Below are positions 20,445-30,385 of a DNA stretch of 45,377 nucleotides, one piece after another (positions within the stretch are counted from its first letter, which is position 1; every line of letters begins with the position of its first letter). Source of the stretch: Nemertoderma westbladi (Eukaryota; Xenacoelomorpha; Nemertodermatida; Nemertodermatidae); assembly GCA_032718475.1 (NCBI GenBank), contig JAUCBJ010001510.1, forward strand, positions 1 through 45,377, read 5' to 3'. Position numbers and translations under genes: made by a program. Below the pieces are notes generated by a model. That model was not told the origin of the DNA, did no database searches, and worked only from the letters and a program-made list of their open reading frames with translations.

Positions 20445-20756
20445 TCCCGCCTGTCGAGCGGGCTCCTAATAAAGGGAAATGGCACTAAATCTTATTGAAT
20501 GAGGCAATATTTTAGGCTCGTTGTCATTAAGCCAAGGAATGCCTCTTCACCACCAAGGGTGATCTTCCACAGTAAACCCTTCCACTCAGTTTCCTTGGTT
20601 CCCATTTATCGACCAGTTAAGTATGGAAGCCAGGGTTGGGCTAGGCTGCAGCATTTAAAGCACTCAGCCTAAACAGCACTGCCCCATCTAGGGATCGAAC
20701 CAGGGTTTCCTAATTGGAAGCTCAGTAATGTCACCAACTAGACAAAGCGGCGGCTG
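20445..20756 (-). mobile_element. tRNA-derived SINE
   Basis: On the minus strand the 5' head reads GCTTTGTCTAGTTGGTGAC, an RNA polymerase III A-box-like element (20730-20746), followed at tRNA spacing by a perfect B box GGTTCGATCCC (20691-20701). The body follows for about 240 bp to near 20445. It does not fold as a full tRNA. The 3' end is uncertain, and no clear flanking duplication was found. Confidence 0.65.
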
Positions 20757-20887
20757 TTGCTCTTTATAGCTGCTGCTATAAAGATGTTATTAATAATATT
20801 ATTAATATCGAGTTAGTAAATTTAAATAAATATATTATCAGAATAAATCATCTTGGGAGAGTAGCTTAAAAAATAATAATATTGCAG

Positions 20888-21010
20888 ATGTTGATGAATG
20901 TGCTGAAGGTACAGCCCATTGCCATACCAATGCTGTCTGTATCAATACTGAAGGAAGTTTCTCATGCGAGTGCCAGACAGGTTATACTGGAAATGGCTTC
21001 AATTGCCAAG
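20888..21010 (+). CDS. calcium-binding EGF exon
   Basis: A 123-bp exon with acceptor ATATTGCAG and donor GTAAGT, phase 1 at both ends. It encodes one full EGF domain: (D)[17 protein letters not shown], then [20 protein letters not shown] and NCQG. All six cysteines are present. DVDEC and the C-x-N-x4-F-x-C pattern are the calcium-binding and Asn-hydroxylation signatures. It differs clearly from the tandem EGF exons at 27.5 kb, so it is an older module. Confidence 0.88.
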
Positions 21011-21159
21011 GTAAGTTAAGTTATAGAGCTATATCGGTACAGAAAACGGTAGTACTCATTTAGATTCAACTGATAAATCACGTATTTCACATTGCCGAGC
21101 GATCACTTCGCAATATGTACAGTATATATATCATTTATATATTTAATCAAAAATGTCTC

Positions 21160-21307
21160 CAGGTGGAGAGATAGTAGCGGTGTTGAGGGTCTAACCATGG
21201 TTATAAATAATTATTACTTTTTAATTATAATTAAAAAAGTAATAATTATTTATAACCATGGAATAATTATTTATAACCGTGGTTAGACCCTCAACACCCC
21301 TACTATC
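21160..21307. mobile_element. palindromic MITE
   Basis: Near-perfect inverted repeat. The left arm runs GGTGGAGAGATAGTAGCGG, TTGAGGGTCTAACCATGG and TTATAAATAATTATTAC; the right arm has the reverse order and ends CTATCACTCCGCC. Its centre is AT-rich (TTTTTAATTATAATTAAAAAA) and an extra short copy of the CCATGG...TAATTATT part sits in the right arm. It interrupts a sequence that is uninterrupted, in inverted form, at 23900-23935 (CCAGGCGGCTATAGGGGCTG on that strand), so it is a later insertion. Confidence 0.75.
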
Positions 21308-21385
21308 ACTCCGCCTGGGAGAGAGGGCTGTTGCGCTGTCAGTCAGAGAGGTAACAGCCCGTGGGGTAAGGATTTACCTCTGGGA
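21308..21385 (-). repeat. inverted partner of the Penelope-like 5' sequence
   Basis: GGGCTGTTGCGCTGTCAGTC, then AGAGAGGTAACAGCC and GGGGTAAGGATTTACC, is the reverse complement of 23850-23915. The homology continues on the other side of the MITE (AAAATGTCTCCAGG at 21148-21161). See the entry at 23850-23942. Confidence 0.8.
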
Positions 21386-22870
21386 CCTGTATTAGGCAAA
21401 ATAGCAGTAGCTGTGTAGGCCCACCAGTACATTGCACGGTACAAGACCCGAAATTTAGCCTACACCTGTAAATAATACACGGTTTCGCGGTACAAGACCA
21501 TATAAATTAGACCACCACCTGTAAAATGCTCGCCTGAGTTCAGGAGTTGCACAGACTGACAGATGTCAGGATGTGCTGATTCTATATCATCCACTAACGG
21601 ATTCTGGCAGCCTGGAACTAGACCACTACAAAAACTGATGCGACAGAGCGAGGTGCCGTTAGGCCTAACATTTCTCGGAGGCTGGTCCGATAACACTCAA
21701 CGCATTGTTTGGTTGGACATTGACATTATTGCATTACAGTGTACATTATTACATACTGATTAGTATGGATTGAGAATCAGTTGAGTACCAGTTAAATAAC
21801 TGGCTGACTGGGAGCAAATCTTGGGATAGGAGTAGCGCCCACCCCTACCCTCGGGTAGCAGCTATCGAAAGAGGAGCCTTCGGGTCGCCTCCGGCTTCGG
21901 CCGACTGTTTGCTTTTGAGTATGGATTGAGAAATTGGATATATTTGGACGTCAATGGATGGATAGGTTTGGTTTGAGAAACTAATATCACGTAGGCCTAC
22001 CTAATCATATCTTTGCGATAATTATTACTAGATCCACTGGCCCCCAGCCACCTTCAACAAACCATCATTGCTGGGGGGCACTCAGCTGAGGGGGAGGAGC
22101 GCATTAAAAACTCTAAGTATCGCGCGACCTAATGGACCGGGGCCATTTCTTTCACCCCGTGGCCTTTGAGGCCCCGGTCCAGAGACATCCACCTTCCTCC
22201 GGGAGATCGGGGCTCGTCTCCACGGTGCAACCCACGAACCGCGGTCACACCAGTTTCTGCTCCAGCGCCTGGAGATGGCAATTTGGGTTGGTCATTTGGG
22301 TCAGCCTCAGTCATGGGGACAGCAACCAGGCCGACCATTGGTCTATTCGGGCACTGAAGAGCGGAAACCAATCAAAACTGTCGAAATGGTTGCCAATGGA
22401 GTCACCAACGGGATGACGGCCGAAGATATTCAATATTCAATACTCTATCTTATGCAATCTCAAATATTCAATTCGGTACTGTACCTTCAATTCAATATTC
22501 AATCTTAGTATTATTTCTGTGCTTCGTTATTTAATAATGTGATTAGATAAACAAATAAATTAATGAAATGTTAATTATTACAAAAAACAACCCAAAATTA
22601 TATTAACATTTATATAGTTGTGAATTAAATATTTCGAAATCAACAGTCATTCAATGAACTTATACAGCAGGGTCATATCGCGTATCCCTTGGTTTAATCA
22701 CTATTATTTATTCAAGTATAACTGAATCCTGGCCCGCCGCCTTCACCCTCCACTGATAATTTAAAATCGTAACTCATTCAATCTTTGACTAAATTATACC
22801 AAACTTGGTAAACATGTAATCTTTGTCTATCGGCTAAAATAAACACAACTTGCTAAAGTTTCCCCTATAA
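21386..22870. other. sequence between inverted Penelope-like ends, no gene recognised
   Basis: Contains a 56-bp tandem duplication with GGTACAAGACC and CACCTGTAAA (21434-21532), a GC-rich stretch (21815-21905) and another (22030-22410) with an 11-bp inverted repeat GGACCGGGGCC/GGCCCCGGTCC at 22136-22182. Frames in 22129-22416 are open on both strands but show no domain. Confidence 0.4.
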
Positions 22871-22970
22871 TGTTTTTTCCTATAGAACAGGATGCAGTTT
22901 TATTTAATTTAGTAGTAAACAAGCTGTTATTTGCATCGATTTTCACCTGGAGAGGGAAGAATATTGACTG

Positions 22971-22992
22971 CCCCCCCCCCCCCCCCCCCCCC
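22971..22992 (+). repeat. poly(C) tract, 22 bases
   Basis: Uninterrupted run of C, the second such tract in the window. Confidence 0.9.
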
Positions 22993-23340
22993 TACCTGCA
23001 GTTAAGTGAAATTATTTCGACACCATTTAATTTTATTATCACGGTCGCGCATCAAGTAGTCTGTCAAAAGATACAATTCAATATAAACATAACAAAATGA
23101 ATTATAATAATTCTAAAAATATAAGGCAGATTATCCTAAAGTTAGCTCTTTAGTCTTTAGCAATCTTATACGTTGACAAGACTTATAAAATAATTGATGT
23201 TGAATAATTATTATTAAGATTAAAATATATTATTAGGAATTCGAAGAAAGCAAATTGTATTGAGTTAGTATTGGCAAGTTAATCTCACAAACCAGTCTAG
23301 TCTAACTTTACAGTAGCCTTGTTCGCATTGTTCCAAGTTT

Positions 23341-23740
23341 AGGCCAATAGATTCCACCGTCTTCGTTCCAGGTTTAATACTGTAATAGACTCCGTTATCC
23401 GTCTCGATCGCTTCGCTATGCACCATCTTACTGGGTTTTCTCTGTTTTGTAGATTACTTCGACATCGTCTGATCGCTTTGGTTGCGTGTTTAATACTGTA
23501 ATAGACTCCGTCGACAGCCTATCGTTCTGGATACATTGAATAGACTCCATTGTCCATCGCGATCGTTTCATTGTTTACGTTTAATTGACTCCATCGCCTC
23601 CTCGGATTAGGAATCCGGCCGGGTTTCGTAGATTCCGCCATCGTTCAGCAGTTCAGTGTTTTTAATCAAAGCCAGAATTCCGGTACCGGCACCACTGCAC
23701 CACGATCAACGAGTTCGGAAGTAACAGACTCCGTCAACAA
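23341..23740 (+). repeat. degenerate recurring TAGACTCCGTC motif
   Basis: Eight variants of TAGACTCCGTC occur, at about 23349, 23387, 23451, 23503, 23542, 23586, 23630 and 23726, spaced 38-96 bp apart. Some are accompanied by GTTTAATACTGTAA and CGATCGCTTCG. The block lies directly upstream of the Penelope-like frame and may be its leader or promoter region. Confidence 0.6.
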
Positions 23741-23849
23741 TACTCGGGGTTTAAAAAATACAACTATCAGGCAACTTGTAACTGGGCGATCATCTATCTG
23801 ATAGTTGAAAAAGACTGTCTGACAGTTGGTATCAGACTATCTGATAGTT

Positions 23850-23942
23850 AGCGCCCCATGGGTAAATCCTTACCCCATTGGCTGTTACCTCTCTGACTGA
23901 CAGCGCAACAGCCCCTATAGCCGCCTGGAGACATTTTCGATT
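23850..23942 (+). repeat. Penelope-like 5' sequence, right arm of inverted pair
   Basis: Matches, in reverse complement, 21148-21161 plus 21308-21385. Just upstream, CAACTATCAG (23761-23770) and CTGATAGTTG (23798-23807) form a hairpin, with a further CTGATAGTT near 23840. Penelope-like elements commonly have inverted partial copies of their ends attached, and this arrangement fits. Confidence 0.65.
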
Positions 23943-25110
23943 AATTATGCTCACGCCACGCTCGACGTCGGTTAGAAACATTAAATATATGGATTTAACA
24001 CGGAGGGCCTCCTACGACGTCAACAAATGCTTAAAATTAAACCTCTTAAGAACGCGCACACTATACCAAATCGAATACTACAAGTCTATTAAAGAATCCA
24101 ACTTTCCTCCACAACATATCGTCCCCCGAGTTAGCCAAATTCTAAAATTTTACCCTAAACTATATAACGGACTTTTAAAGCGTATATTTACCACTGAAAT
24201 CCAGAATAGATACACCAGACTACGTAATCTCCAACGCTTCTACAACGAGTCTTACGCTAGACTTCTAAATTACGCAAACACCCGATCCGACACTCGGCCC
24301 CTTGATTACTTGGATTTTTGGATCCCAGTCAACATGGACAGAGAACGAACTGTTACACGCGCCCGGCTCGAATACAGGCATAGTTTCGATTCCGGTTTCG
24401 AGACTATGAATGATTATCTCGACGGTCAACAACCTAACAGGGAACCCGCCAAATTCCGCACCAAACATCTCGACCCATCCCACACCCAATCCACGAACCC
24501 TTTCCCGCAGGCTCAAGCTCCCGTTACCAATCTATCTAACGTTACCCTCAACCAAGAACAACTGGACCTTCTAGGCTTGGGATTCAATTTCATACCATAC
24601 CGAGGCTTAACCGACTCGGACTGTTTCGAAGCCAGTGTCGACATTTCCATGGCGGCCTCCAAACTCCGCTACAGGAATCGCCATATTAACCACATCGAAC
24701 AGAACCGCACCCACAATCCCAGCACCCCACAGAACTCTCGCTGCCCCCACCCCTCCCCAGCCACCAGCGAAACCCAAACCCTCCAGACCAGGCCAGCCAC
24801 CCAGGCGAGTACTTTTCAAAGATCCAACAGACCCCCATAACCAACCTGTCCCTATACCAGACTTTCCACATACATCACCTCTACATCCCTTACCCTCTCG
24901 TAGCGAGCGAAGCACCCCATGCGTTCCTCACTCACCCACCCATCAACACGCAACCCCTATCACTGGTACCCCCTCTACCCGCACCCACTCCAAAACCAAA
25001 GCTATGGCATCCACACACCCCCCGAGCCTAGCTAGCATACCCGAATTGGCACCTGATTCTACCCCCGATACCCACAACCCACACAGACTTCTGTCTCCTC
25101 TGATCAGTGA
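23878..25110 (+). pseudogene. Penelope-like element N-terminal ORF, frameshifted and truncated
   Basis: The open frame to 24840 has a basic, Tyr-rich N-terminus (LTRRASYDVNKCLKLNLLR) and at about residues 228-270 the block LNQEQLDLLGLGFNFIPYRG followed by DCFEASVDISMAASKL. This 'xxLLxxGLxFxP' block precedes RT in Penelope-like retroelements. After about 24790 the coding signal passes into the next frame (PPRRVLFKDPTDP and a Pro/Ser/Thr-rich linker) and fades by about 25110. The RT and GIY-YIG endonuclease are absent. Translation probably starts downstream of 23878, since the first 20 codons overlap the inverted-repeat sequence. MDLTRRAS at about 23989 is a good alternative. Confidence 0.65.
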
Positions 25111-25403
25111 TCATGTATGTTCTGCACATGTCCTTCATAGACTATCACATAACAAAAAAAGTCGCATCACAACAGTCGGTCCAATAGAGGGATCATCATT
25201 CCTACCATTGTGTCTGTCATCTACCATTCCCACTGTCAGTTGAAAGTTGTTGGAAGTATTGGAAATAAATAATATAATACCTGAATATTTATTTTTGATT
25301 TTAAACAATATTAATATCATTTTTGAGACCATAATTGGTAATGATTTCCTAGAAATTGGCCTTAGTAAAACAGCCTTATTGACATTTGTAATTGCATGTA
25401 ATG
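25111..25403. other. intron sequence, no gene seen
   Basis: AT-rich DNA up to the TA target duplication of the mariner-like element. Confidence 0.4.
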
Positions 25404-25405
25404 TA

Positions 25406-27306
25406 CAGGGTGTCCCATAAAATTTGTTACTACTTTGAATTTATATAACTCCCACGTATGTTGGATAAAATATAAGTTTTTTATATCAAATTAAAGCCAA
25501 TATTCTAACTTAGATTTTGGTCCGTGTTTGGAGTCACAACGTTGTTATGGAAACAAAATACAGCCAATTGAACTCAAAAGCCAGATTTTATACATTCGTA
25601 AGTGAAGCTTCGAGGCCGTTTAAATAGGTAATGCGCTATTTGGACGATACATGGTCATGAACATTGCTTGTTTGTTATGAAAGGTTAAAATTCGAGGAAC
25701 GTTGGTCATAAAGTGTATTTATTTTTGGTTATTTATTTTATTACAATTTATTTTGTGCCAATATTCAACATACTAACTAATCTGACAAACAAATAAAGTA
25801 TACAATCAATGCAATACTGTATGTATGCATACACACACTAGCATTAAATAATAAATAATGCCTGTGACGATATAATAAACCTGGAATAATTGTAATGTAC
25901 TTGTAATGTAATTGAATCTAAGAGTTAGATTGATTAGACACTAGAAGTTTAATGCTATTATTGTACCGGTATCTATTTGTAAATCTCTACGTGGCCACCT
26001 CCTATTTCCTGCACTTTTTCTAGTCTACTCATCATTTCTGCAAAGGATCTCTGAAGATGGGCTTTCGGTATTCCGTTGAAGGCTTCAGTAATAGCAGGAC
26101 GAAGTTGGGCCAAGGATTCAATCGGTTGGCTATAAACTAAGTTCTTAATGTGGCCCCATAAATAGAAATCGCAAGGTGTCAGGTCCGGGGAGCGTGGTGG
26201 CCACAGCACTGGTCCATCTCTGCCAATCCAATGTCCGTTAAAATGACAGTCCAAATAATTCCTAACGATAAGCCCCCAGTGTGGCGGTGCACCATCTTGC
26301 TGGAACACAATATCGCTATGATGGATTCCTAACCGAGGAACAAAAAATGAAGATATCAAATCTAAATAACTGGCACTTGTGACAGTTGGTGTATCAAAAA
26401 AGTATGGACCAATTAATCGTGTGCGAGACATAGCTGCCCATACAGTGACCTTTGGTGAGTCGCGAGATTTTTCAGCGATTGAGTGTGGGTTTTCCTTTCC
26501 CCAAATCCGAGAATTCCATCTATTTACTTGTCCATTGACATGAAAGGTAGACTCATCACTAAAGAATACCTTGGATAAGTCCTTAGATTCTAGAAAGTTC
26601 AATATCTGGGCCGCATTATTGACACGTCTGGTGTAGTCGTTTTGTTGAATTGCATGTAGGAGCTGAATTTTGTAAGATTTAAATTTGAGTTTCTTAATAA
26701 CTCTTTGAATACTGCTACGACTGTAGCTTAATGATAGTGATGCCCGCCTCAGTGATGTCTTGGGATTCTGGATAAAATGGGCCTCAATGATTTCTCTTGA
26801 AACACGAATGCGTCTTCCTGACCCCTTTTTTCTGGTGAAACCGAATTCGGATGAAAGTTTTTTCACGAATCTTAAAATTTCAGCGTTTTTAGGAAGACGC
26901 TGATTTGGAAATTTGTGTCCAAATGCACTAGCTGTCAGTTTGGGCGACTTAGTTTCAAAATACGTTTTTACAATAAAAACTTTCTCTTCACCAGAGAACA
27001 TGGTTCCAACTTAAAACACAAGAGTGAACCAAAATGGTAGCTAGTCTTATTTCCATAGCAACACTAACTTTCTCATAAAATAAATACCCGCAAAAGACTA
27101 GAACATGCACCTACGAATGTATAAAATCTGGCTTTTGAATTCAATTGGCTGTATTTTGTTTCCATGACAACGTTGTGATTCCAAACACAGACCAAAATCT
27201 AAGTTAGAATATTGGCTTTAAATTGATATAAAAAACTTATATTTTATCCAACATACGTGGGAGTTATATAAATTCAAAGTAGTAACAAATTTTATGGGAC
27301 ACCCTG
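25406..27306 (-). mobile_element. complete mariner-like element (DD41D type)
   Basis: A 1901-bp element with inverted ends of about 197 bp (25406-25602 and 27110-27306), starting CAGGGTGTCCCATAAAATTT, and flanked by TA at 25404-25405 and 27307-27308. A single intact transposase gene lies inside. End length, TA duplication and the enzyme all fit the Tc1/mariner superfamily. High arm identity and the open frame suggest a recent insertion. It sits 190 bp upstream of the EGF exon array. Confidence 0.92.
25973..27001 (-). CDS. mariner-like transposase, intact
   Basis: 342 residues without stop or frameshift. Residues 1-110 contain two helix-turn-helix regions (EKVFIVKTYFETKSPKLTA; SLRRASLSLSYSRSSIQRVI), the first resembling the DUF4817 DNA-binding domain. 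The DDE core follows: Asp in VFFSDESTFHVNG, Asp in FQQDGAPPHW and Asp in TPCDFYLWG. Counting by hand gives 41 residues between the second and third Asp, so this is a DD41D member instead of the usual DD34D. WPPRSPDLTP replaces the common YSPDLAP. The protein cuts and joins at TA and recognises the 197-bp ends. The ATG at 27001 is the only start near the N-terminal domain. Confidence 0.9.
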   Translation of the reverse strand: MFSGEEKVFIVKTYFETKSPKLTASAFGHKFPNQRLPKNAEILRFVKKLSSEFGFTRKKGSGRRIRVSREIIEAHFIQNPKTSLRRASLSLSYSRSSIQRVIKKLKFKSYKIQLLHAIQQNDYTRRVNNAAQILNFLESKDLSKVFFSDESTFHVNGQVNRWNSRIWGKENPHSIAEKSRDSPKVTVWAAMSRTRLIGPYFFDTPTVTSASYLDLISSFFVPRLGIHHSDIVFQQDGAPPHWGLIVRNYLDCHFNGHWIGRDGPVLWPPRSPDLTPCDFYLWGHIKNLVYSQPIESLAQLRPAITEAFNGIPKAHLQRSFAEMMSRLEKVQEIGGGHVEIYK

Positions 27307-27497
27307 TATATCCTCTGTATAAGTTGTTGATTACAATTTGTCTCTTGACAACCGATATGTATTACATCTATATGCGGCTAGTCATAACTCTGATCTCGCA
27401 AGATTCCAAACTTGACCCCAATAATAACCAACTACATAGTAATTAGAGACAGGCGACAACTGGCTACAATATATATCATAAACATTAACTATTTTAG

Positions 27498-27632
27498 ATT
27501 TTGATGAATGCGCTGATAATGGTGCAGGAAGCAGCAATGACTGCGATCCAAATGCCAAATGTACAAATACATTGGGTGGATTCACATGCAGTTGCAATAC
27601 TGGGTATTCTGGTGATGGAGTTGCTTGTACCG
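27498..27632 (+). CDS. tandem EGF exon 1
   Basis: Acceptor CTATTTTAG, donor GTTAGT, phase 1-1, 45 codons. It encodes a calcium-binding EGF domain: (D)FDECADNGAGSSNDCDPNAKC, TNTLGGFTCSC, NTGYSGDGVACTG. Six cysteines are present. C-T-N-x4-F-x-C gives the hydroxylation site. This is the first full unit of the array; its 3' end (GVACTG) is shared with exon 3. Confidence 0.9.
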
Positions 27633-27753
27633 GTTAGTCATTACTCCGATCTCTCAAGATTCTAAACGTGACCCCAATAATAACCAACTTCATAGTAATT
27701 AGAGACAGGCGACTACTGGCTACAATATATATCATAAACATTAACTATTTTAG

Positions 27754-27888
27754 ATTTTGATGAATGCGCTGATAATGGTGCAGGAAGAAGCAATGACTGC
27801 GATCCAAATGCCAAATGTACAAATACATTGGGTGGATTCACATGCAGTTGCAATACTGGGTATTCTGGTGATGGAGTTACATGTACCG
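27754..27888 (+). CDS. tandem EGF exon 2
   Basis: Same structure and borders. It has GRSN in place of GSSN and GVTCTG at the end. At nucleotide level it appears identical to exon 5, which points to very recent duplication or gene conversion. Confidence 0.9.
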
Positions 27889-28009
27889 GTTAGTCATATC
27901 TCTGATCTCTCAAGATTCAAAACTTAATCCTAAGAATAACCAACTACATAGTAATTAGAGACAGGCGACTACTGGCTATAATATATATCATAAACATGAA
28001 CTATTTTAG

Positions 28010-28144
28010 ATATTGATGAATGCGCTGATAATGGTGCAGGAAGCAGCAATGACTGCAACCCAAATGCCAAATGTACAAATACATTGGGTGGATTCACATG
28101 CAGTTGCAATACTGGGTATTCTGGTGATGGAGTTGCTTGTACCG
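28010..28144 (+). CDS. tandem EGF exon 3
   Basis: Same structure. It starts (D)IDEC, has GSSN and NPNAKC (Asp changed to Asn by a G-to-A change), and ends GVACTG like exon 1. Calcium-binding residues and six cysteines are intact. Confidence 0.9.
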
Positions 28145-28265
28145 GTTAGTCATTACTCCGATCTCTCAAGATTCTAATCTTGACCCCAATAATAACCAAC
28201 TTCATAGTAATTAGAGACAGGCGACAACTGGCTACAATATATATCATAAACATTAACTATTTTAG

Positions 28266-28400
28266 ATTTTGATGAATGTGCTGATAATGGTGTAGGAAGA
28301 AACAATGACTGCGATCCAAATGCCAAATGTACAAATACATTGGGTGGATTCACATGCAGTTGCAATACTGGGTATTCTGGTGATGGAGTTACATGTACCG
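28266..28400 (+). CDS. tandem EGF exon 4
   Basis: Same structure. It has GVGRNN in the first loop, the most divergent loop of the six, and ends GVTCTG. Six cysteines are intact. Confidence 0.9.
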
Positions 28401-28522
28401 GTTAGTCATATCTCTGATCTCTCAAGATTCAAAACTTAATCTGTAGAATAACCAACTACATAGTAATTAGAGACAGGCGACTACTGGCTACAATATATTT
28501 TCATAAACATTAACTATTTTAG

Positions 28523-28657
28523 ATTTTGATGAATGCGCTGATAATGGTGCAGGAAGAAGCAATGACTGCGATCCAAATGCCAAATGTACAAATACATTGG
28601 GTGGATTCACATGCAGTTGCAATACTGGGTATTCTGGTGATGGAGTTACATGTACCG
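28523..28657 (+). CDS. tandem EGF exon 5
   Basis: Same structure and, as far as can be read, the same 135 bases as exon 2. The intron before it is the one 122-bp intron in the array. Confidence 0.9.
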
Positions 28658-28778
28658 GTTAGTCATATCTCTGATCTCTCATGATTCAAAACTTAATCCT
28701 AAGAATAACCAACTACATAGTAATTAGAGACAGGCAACTACTGGCTATAATATATATCATAAACATTAACTATTTTAG

Positions 28779-28913
28779 ATATTGATGAATGCGCTGATAA
28801 TGGTGCAGGAAGAAGCAATGACTGCGACCCAAATGCCAAATGTACAAATACATTGGGTGGATTCACATGCAGTTGCAATACTGGGTATTCTGGTGATGGA
28901 GCTACATGTGCGG
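28779..28913 (+). CDS. tandem EGF exon 6, end of array
   Basis: Starts (D)IDEC, has GRSN and ends GATCAG. Its donor is GTTGGT, weaker than the GTTAGT of the others, and the following intron is unrelated to the array introns. The next recognised exon is 13.4 kb downstream at 42351. Confidence 0.88.
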
Positions 28914-29380
28914 GTTGGTATAACTAAACTTAACCCATTGTTTGTTTCTGCGATAGTAAATATATTCCAGTATTCAACAAAGTCAATATAGTTCAGATTC
29001 CGACTTTTATATTAAAATTGAAGCAATAGGCCTAGGCTCTGCTATTGCAGTATTGCATTACATATTACTTTGCAAAGATCTGTATATTATAATACAGATA
29101 CTATCTCAATCCCCTCCTACTCCCTCCACCAATTTGCATATTCCAAACAGTTAATGTCAGTGTACTTGAAAGCGAGATGGAGTCTTTCGACTGCAGTTAC
29201 TTCTTCATATCACTGTCTCCCACCCTTCACTATCCCTAAATCATCTACACGTTGGTGTAACAAGGCGCTTTTATTGCTTGTCTTGGAGGGGCTCGGTTCC
29301 CTTGTCTGGATCTATATCACCAGTTGTATGTTGGTTATCATAAATTGGACCAACGAAAACGCTGATTGCGCCGAAATATA
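28914..29380. other. intron sequence, no gene seen
   Basis: Unrelated to the array introns from the first bases. A 103-codon frame at 29070-29381 shows no domain. Confidence 0.4.
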
Positions 29381-29549
29381 GCCCCATTGTCCATCAATAC
29401 GTGATAGCTGTGACCCCTTATATCGCCATGTAGCACGGTAACCTCTATAACCCATAAACCCGATTTTGGGTTCTGTAATCTCATCCTGGGTCCTGTACTG
29501 TAGATAATAATGAAAGTTGGATTGAGCCACGGTTGTACGATTTGGCCAC

Positions 29550-30080
29550 TTCCTGCCTATGGACCCTTGTCCTCTCATTAGCTGACATGAGCTCCGAACT
29601 TGATACCTGGTTGTAATTCAAATATGGCAACTTTGTTCCCTTTTGCATGGCTGAATCATCTTTGAGCTGGGCTCAACCCATCCGATCTCAGAGTATTTCA
29701 GTATTCCAAAATTACATCACTAAATTCCTTGCTGCTAACATCGTTCGAAACTTTCAGCAGCAGATTCTTTATGCGGAAACCGCGGATTCTCCATAAGCAT
29801 TTGCCTGGTGGTGGTATGGTGATGATGGATCCGATTTAATGTAATTCGATTTACAATACTCATTAAATCCATTAGTCACAAACTGAGGAGTTCCATTGTT
29901 GTCAATCTCGGAGGCAATCCAAACTACTTGATCCATGCATTAAGACACTTGATCATAGCTGTTGTATCAGGCCAACCTCTACTGCAACCATAGACTTCTA
30001 GCCAACCTGAATACTTGTCGGTAATTTCCAAGTATTTTTTTCCTGAAACTTAAAAAAAAATCAGCTGCTATGGCTTCCTA
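29550..30080 (-). pseudogene. Gypsy integrase core remnant
   Basis: Translations of the minus strand give KKYLEITDKYSGWLEVYG (first catalytic Asp in TDKYSGW), then GWPDTTAMIKCLNAW and a PPRLT block, with stops and shifts. This is the standard order of a Gypsy integrase core. The remainder toward 29550 is too decayed to place the catalytic Glu. Confidence 0.65.
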
Positions 30081-30170
30081 TGGTTTCATTTGTCTTGAAT
30101 TATCGGTTCTCTGCCCTGGGATGGCTTGAATACTTCACACGGATCACAACTTTGTACAACGTTACTTACA

Positions 30171-30362
30171 TCATTTGTTATGCCGGGCCATATACTGGGA
30201 CACATTGTCACATTCGATCATGGCCTTCGGAATTACAACTAACGATCCATATAAGATTATATCATCTTTTGCCATAAGACCTTGTCTGAGACACCAATAT
30301 TGTTTCAGATCGTCACTCAATATTTCTTTATGTTCTGGGAATTCATTATTAACTTCATTCAT
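30171..30362 (-). pseudogene. Gypsy integrase N-terminal region
   Basis: Reads EVNNEFPEHKEILSDDLKQY, WCLRQGLMAKDDIILYGSLV and VIPKAMI, the region before the H2C2 zinc finger in Gypsy integrases (LxxYWxxRxxLxxxDDLIxYGxxxVIPxxL). The hAT-like insertion begins 16 bases to the right. Confidence 0.7.
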
Positions 30363-30385
30363 CCAACACCAAATCGGGTGATGAT

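Larger units (their letters stand above)
27379..28913 (+). repeat. 256-bp tandem array of six EGF exons and their introns
   Basis: Six exons of 135 bp alternate with introns of 121 bp (one of 122). Period: 256, 256, 256, 257, 256. The left border is at the donor of a lost earlier unit (about 27377, CGGCTAGTCATA against CGGTTAGTCATT); the right border is the donor of exon 6. Introns fall into two types. Introns after exons 1 and 3 share TTACTCCGATCTC and GACCCCAATAATAACC; those after 2, 4 and 5 share ATATCTCTGATCTC and CAAAACTTAATC. So exons 1-2 and 3-4 form a 512-bp dimer repeat. Confidence 0.92.

Noticed and set aside
20691-20756. tRNA gene on the minus strand
   Set aside because: Boxes are good but the arms do not pair as a tRNA; a 240-bp SINE body follows.
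22129-22416. Overlapping open frames on both strands
   Set aside because: GC-rich region with open frames in several phases and no domain; no coding signal.
23761-23850. Penelope-type hammerhead in the leader
   Set aside because: CTGATAG replaces CTGATGA and no GAAA with stem II follows; only hairpins are visible.
24607-24915. Glycine-rich minus-strand frame
   Set aside because: It is the antisense of the proline/serine-rich Penelope-like linker.
27379-28913. CRISPR-like regular array
   Set aside because: The repeated unit is an exon plus intron with splice signals and EGF coding, in a eukaryotic genome.
29070-29381. 103-codon + strand frame
   Set aside because: No domain, no splice or start context, in an intron beside decayed Gypsy pol.
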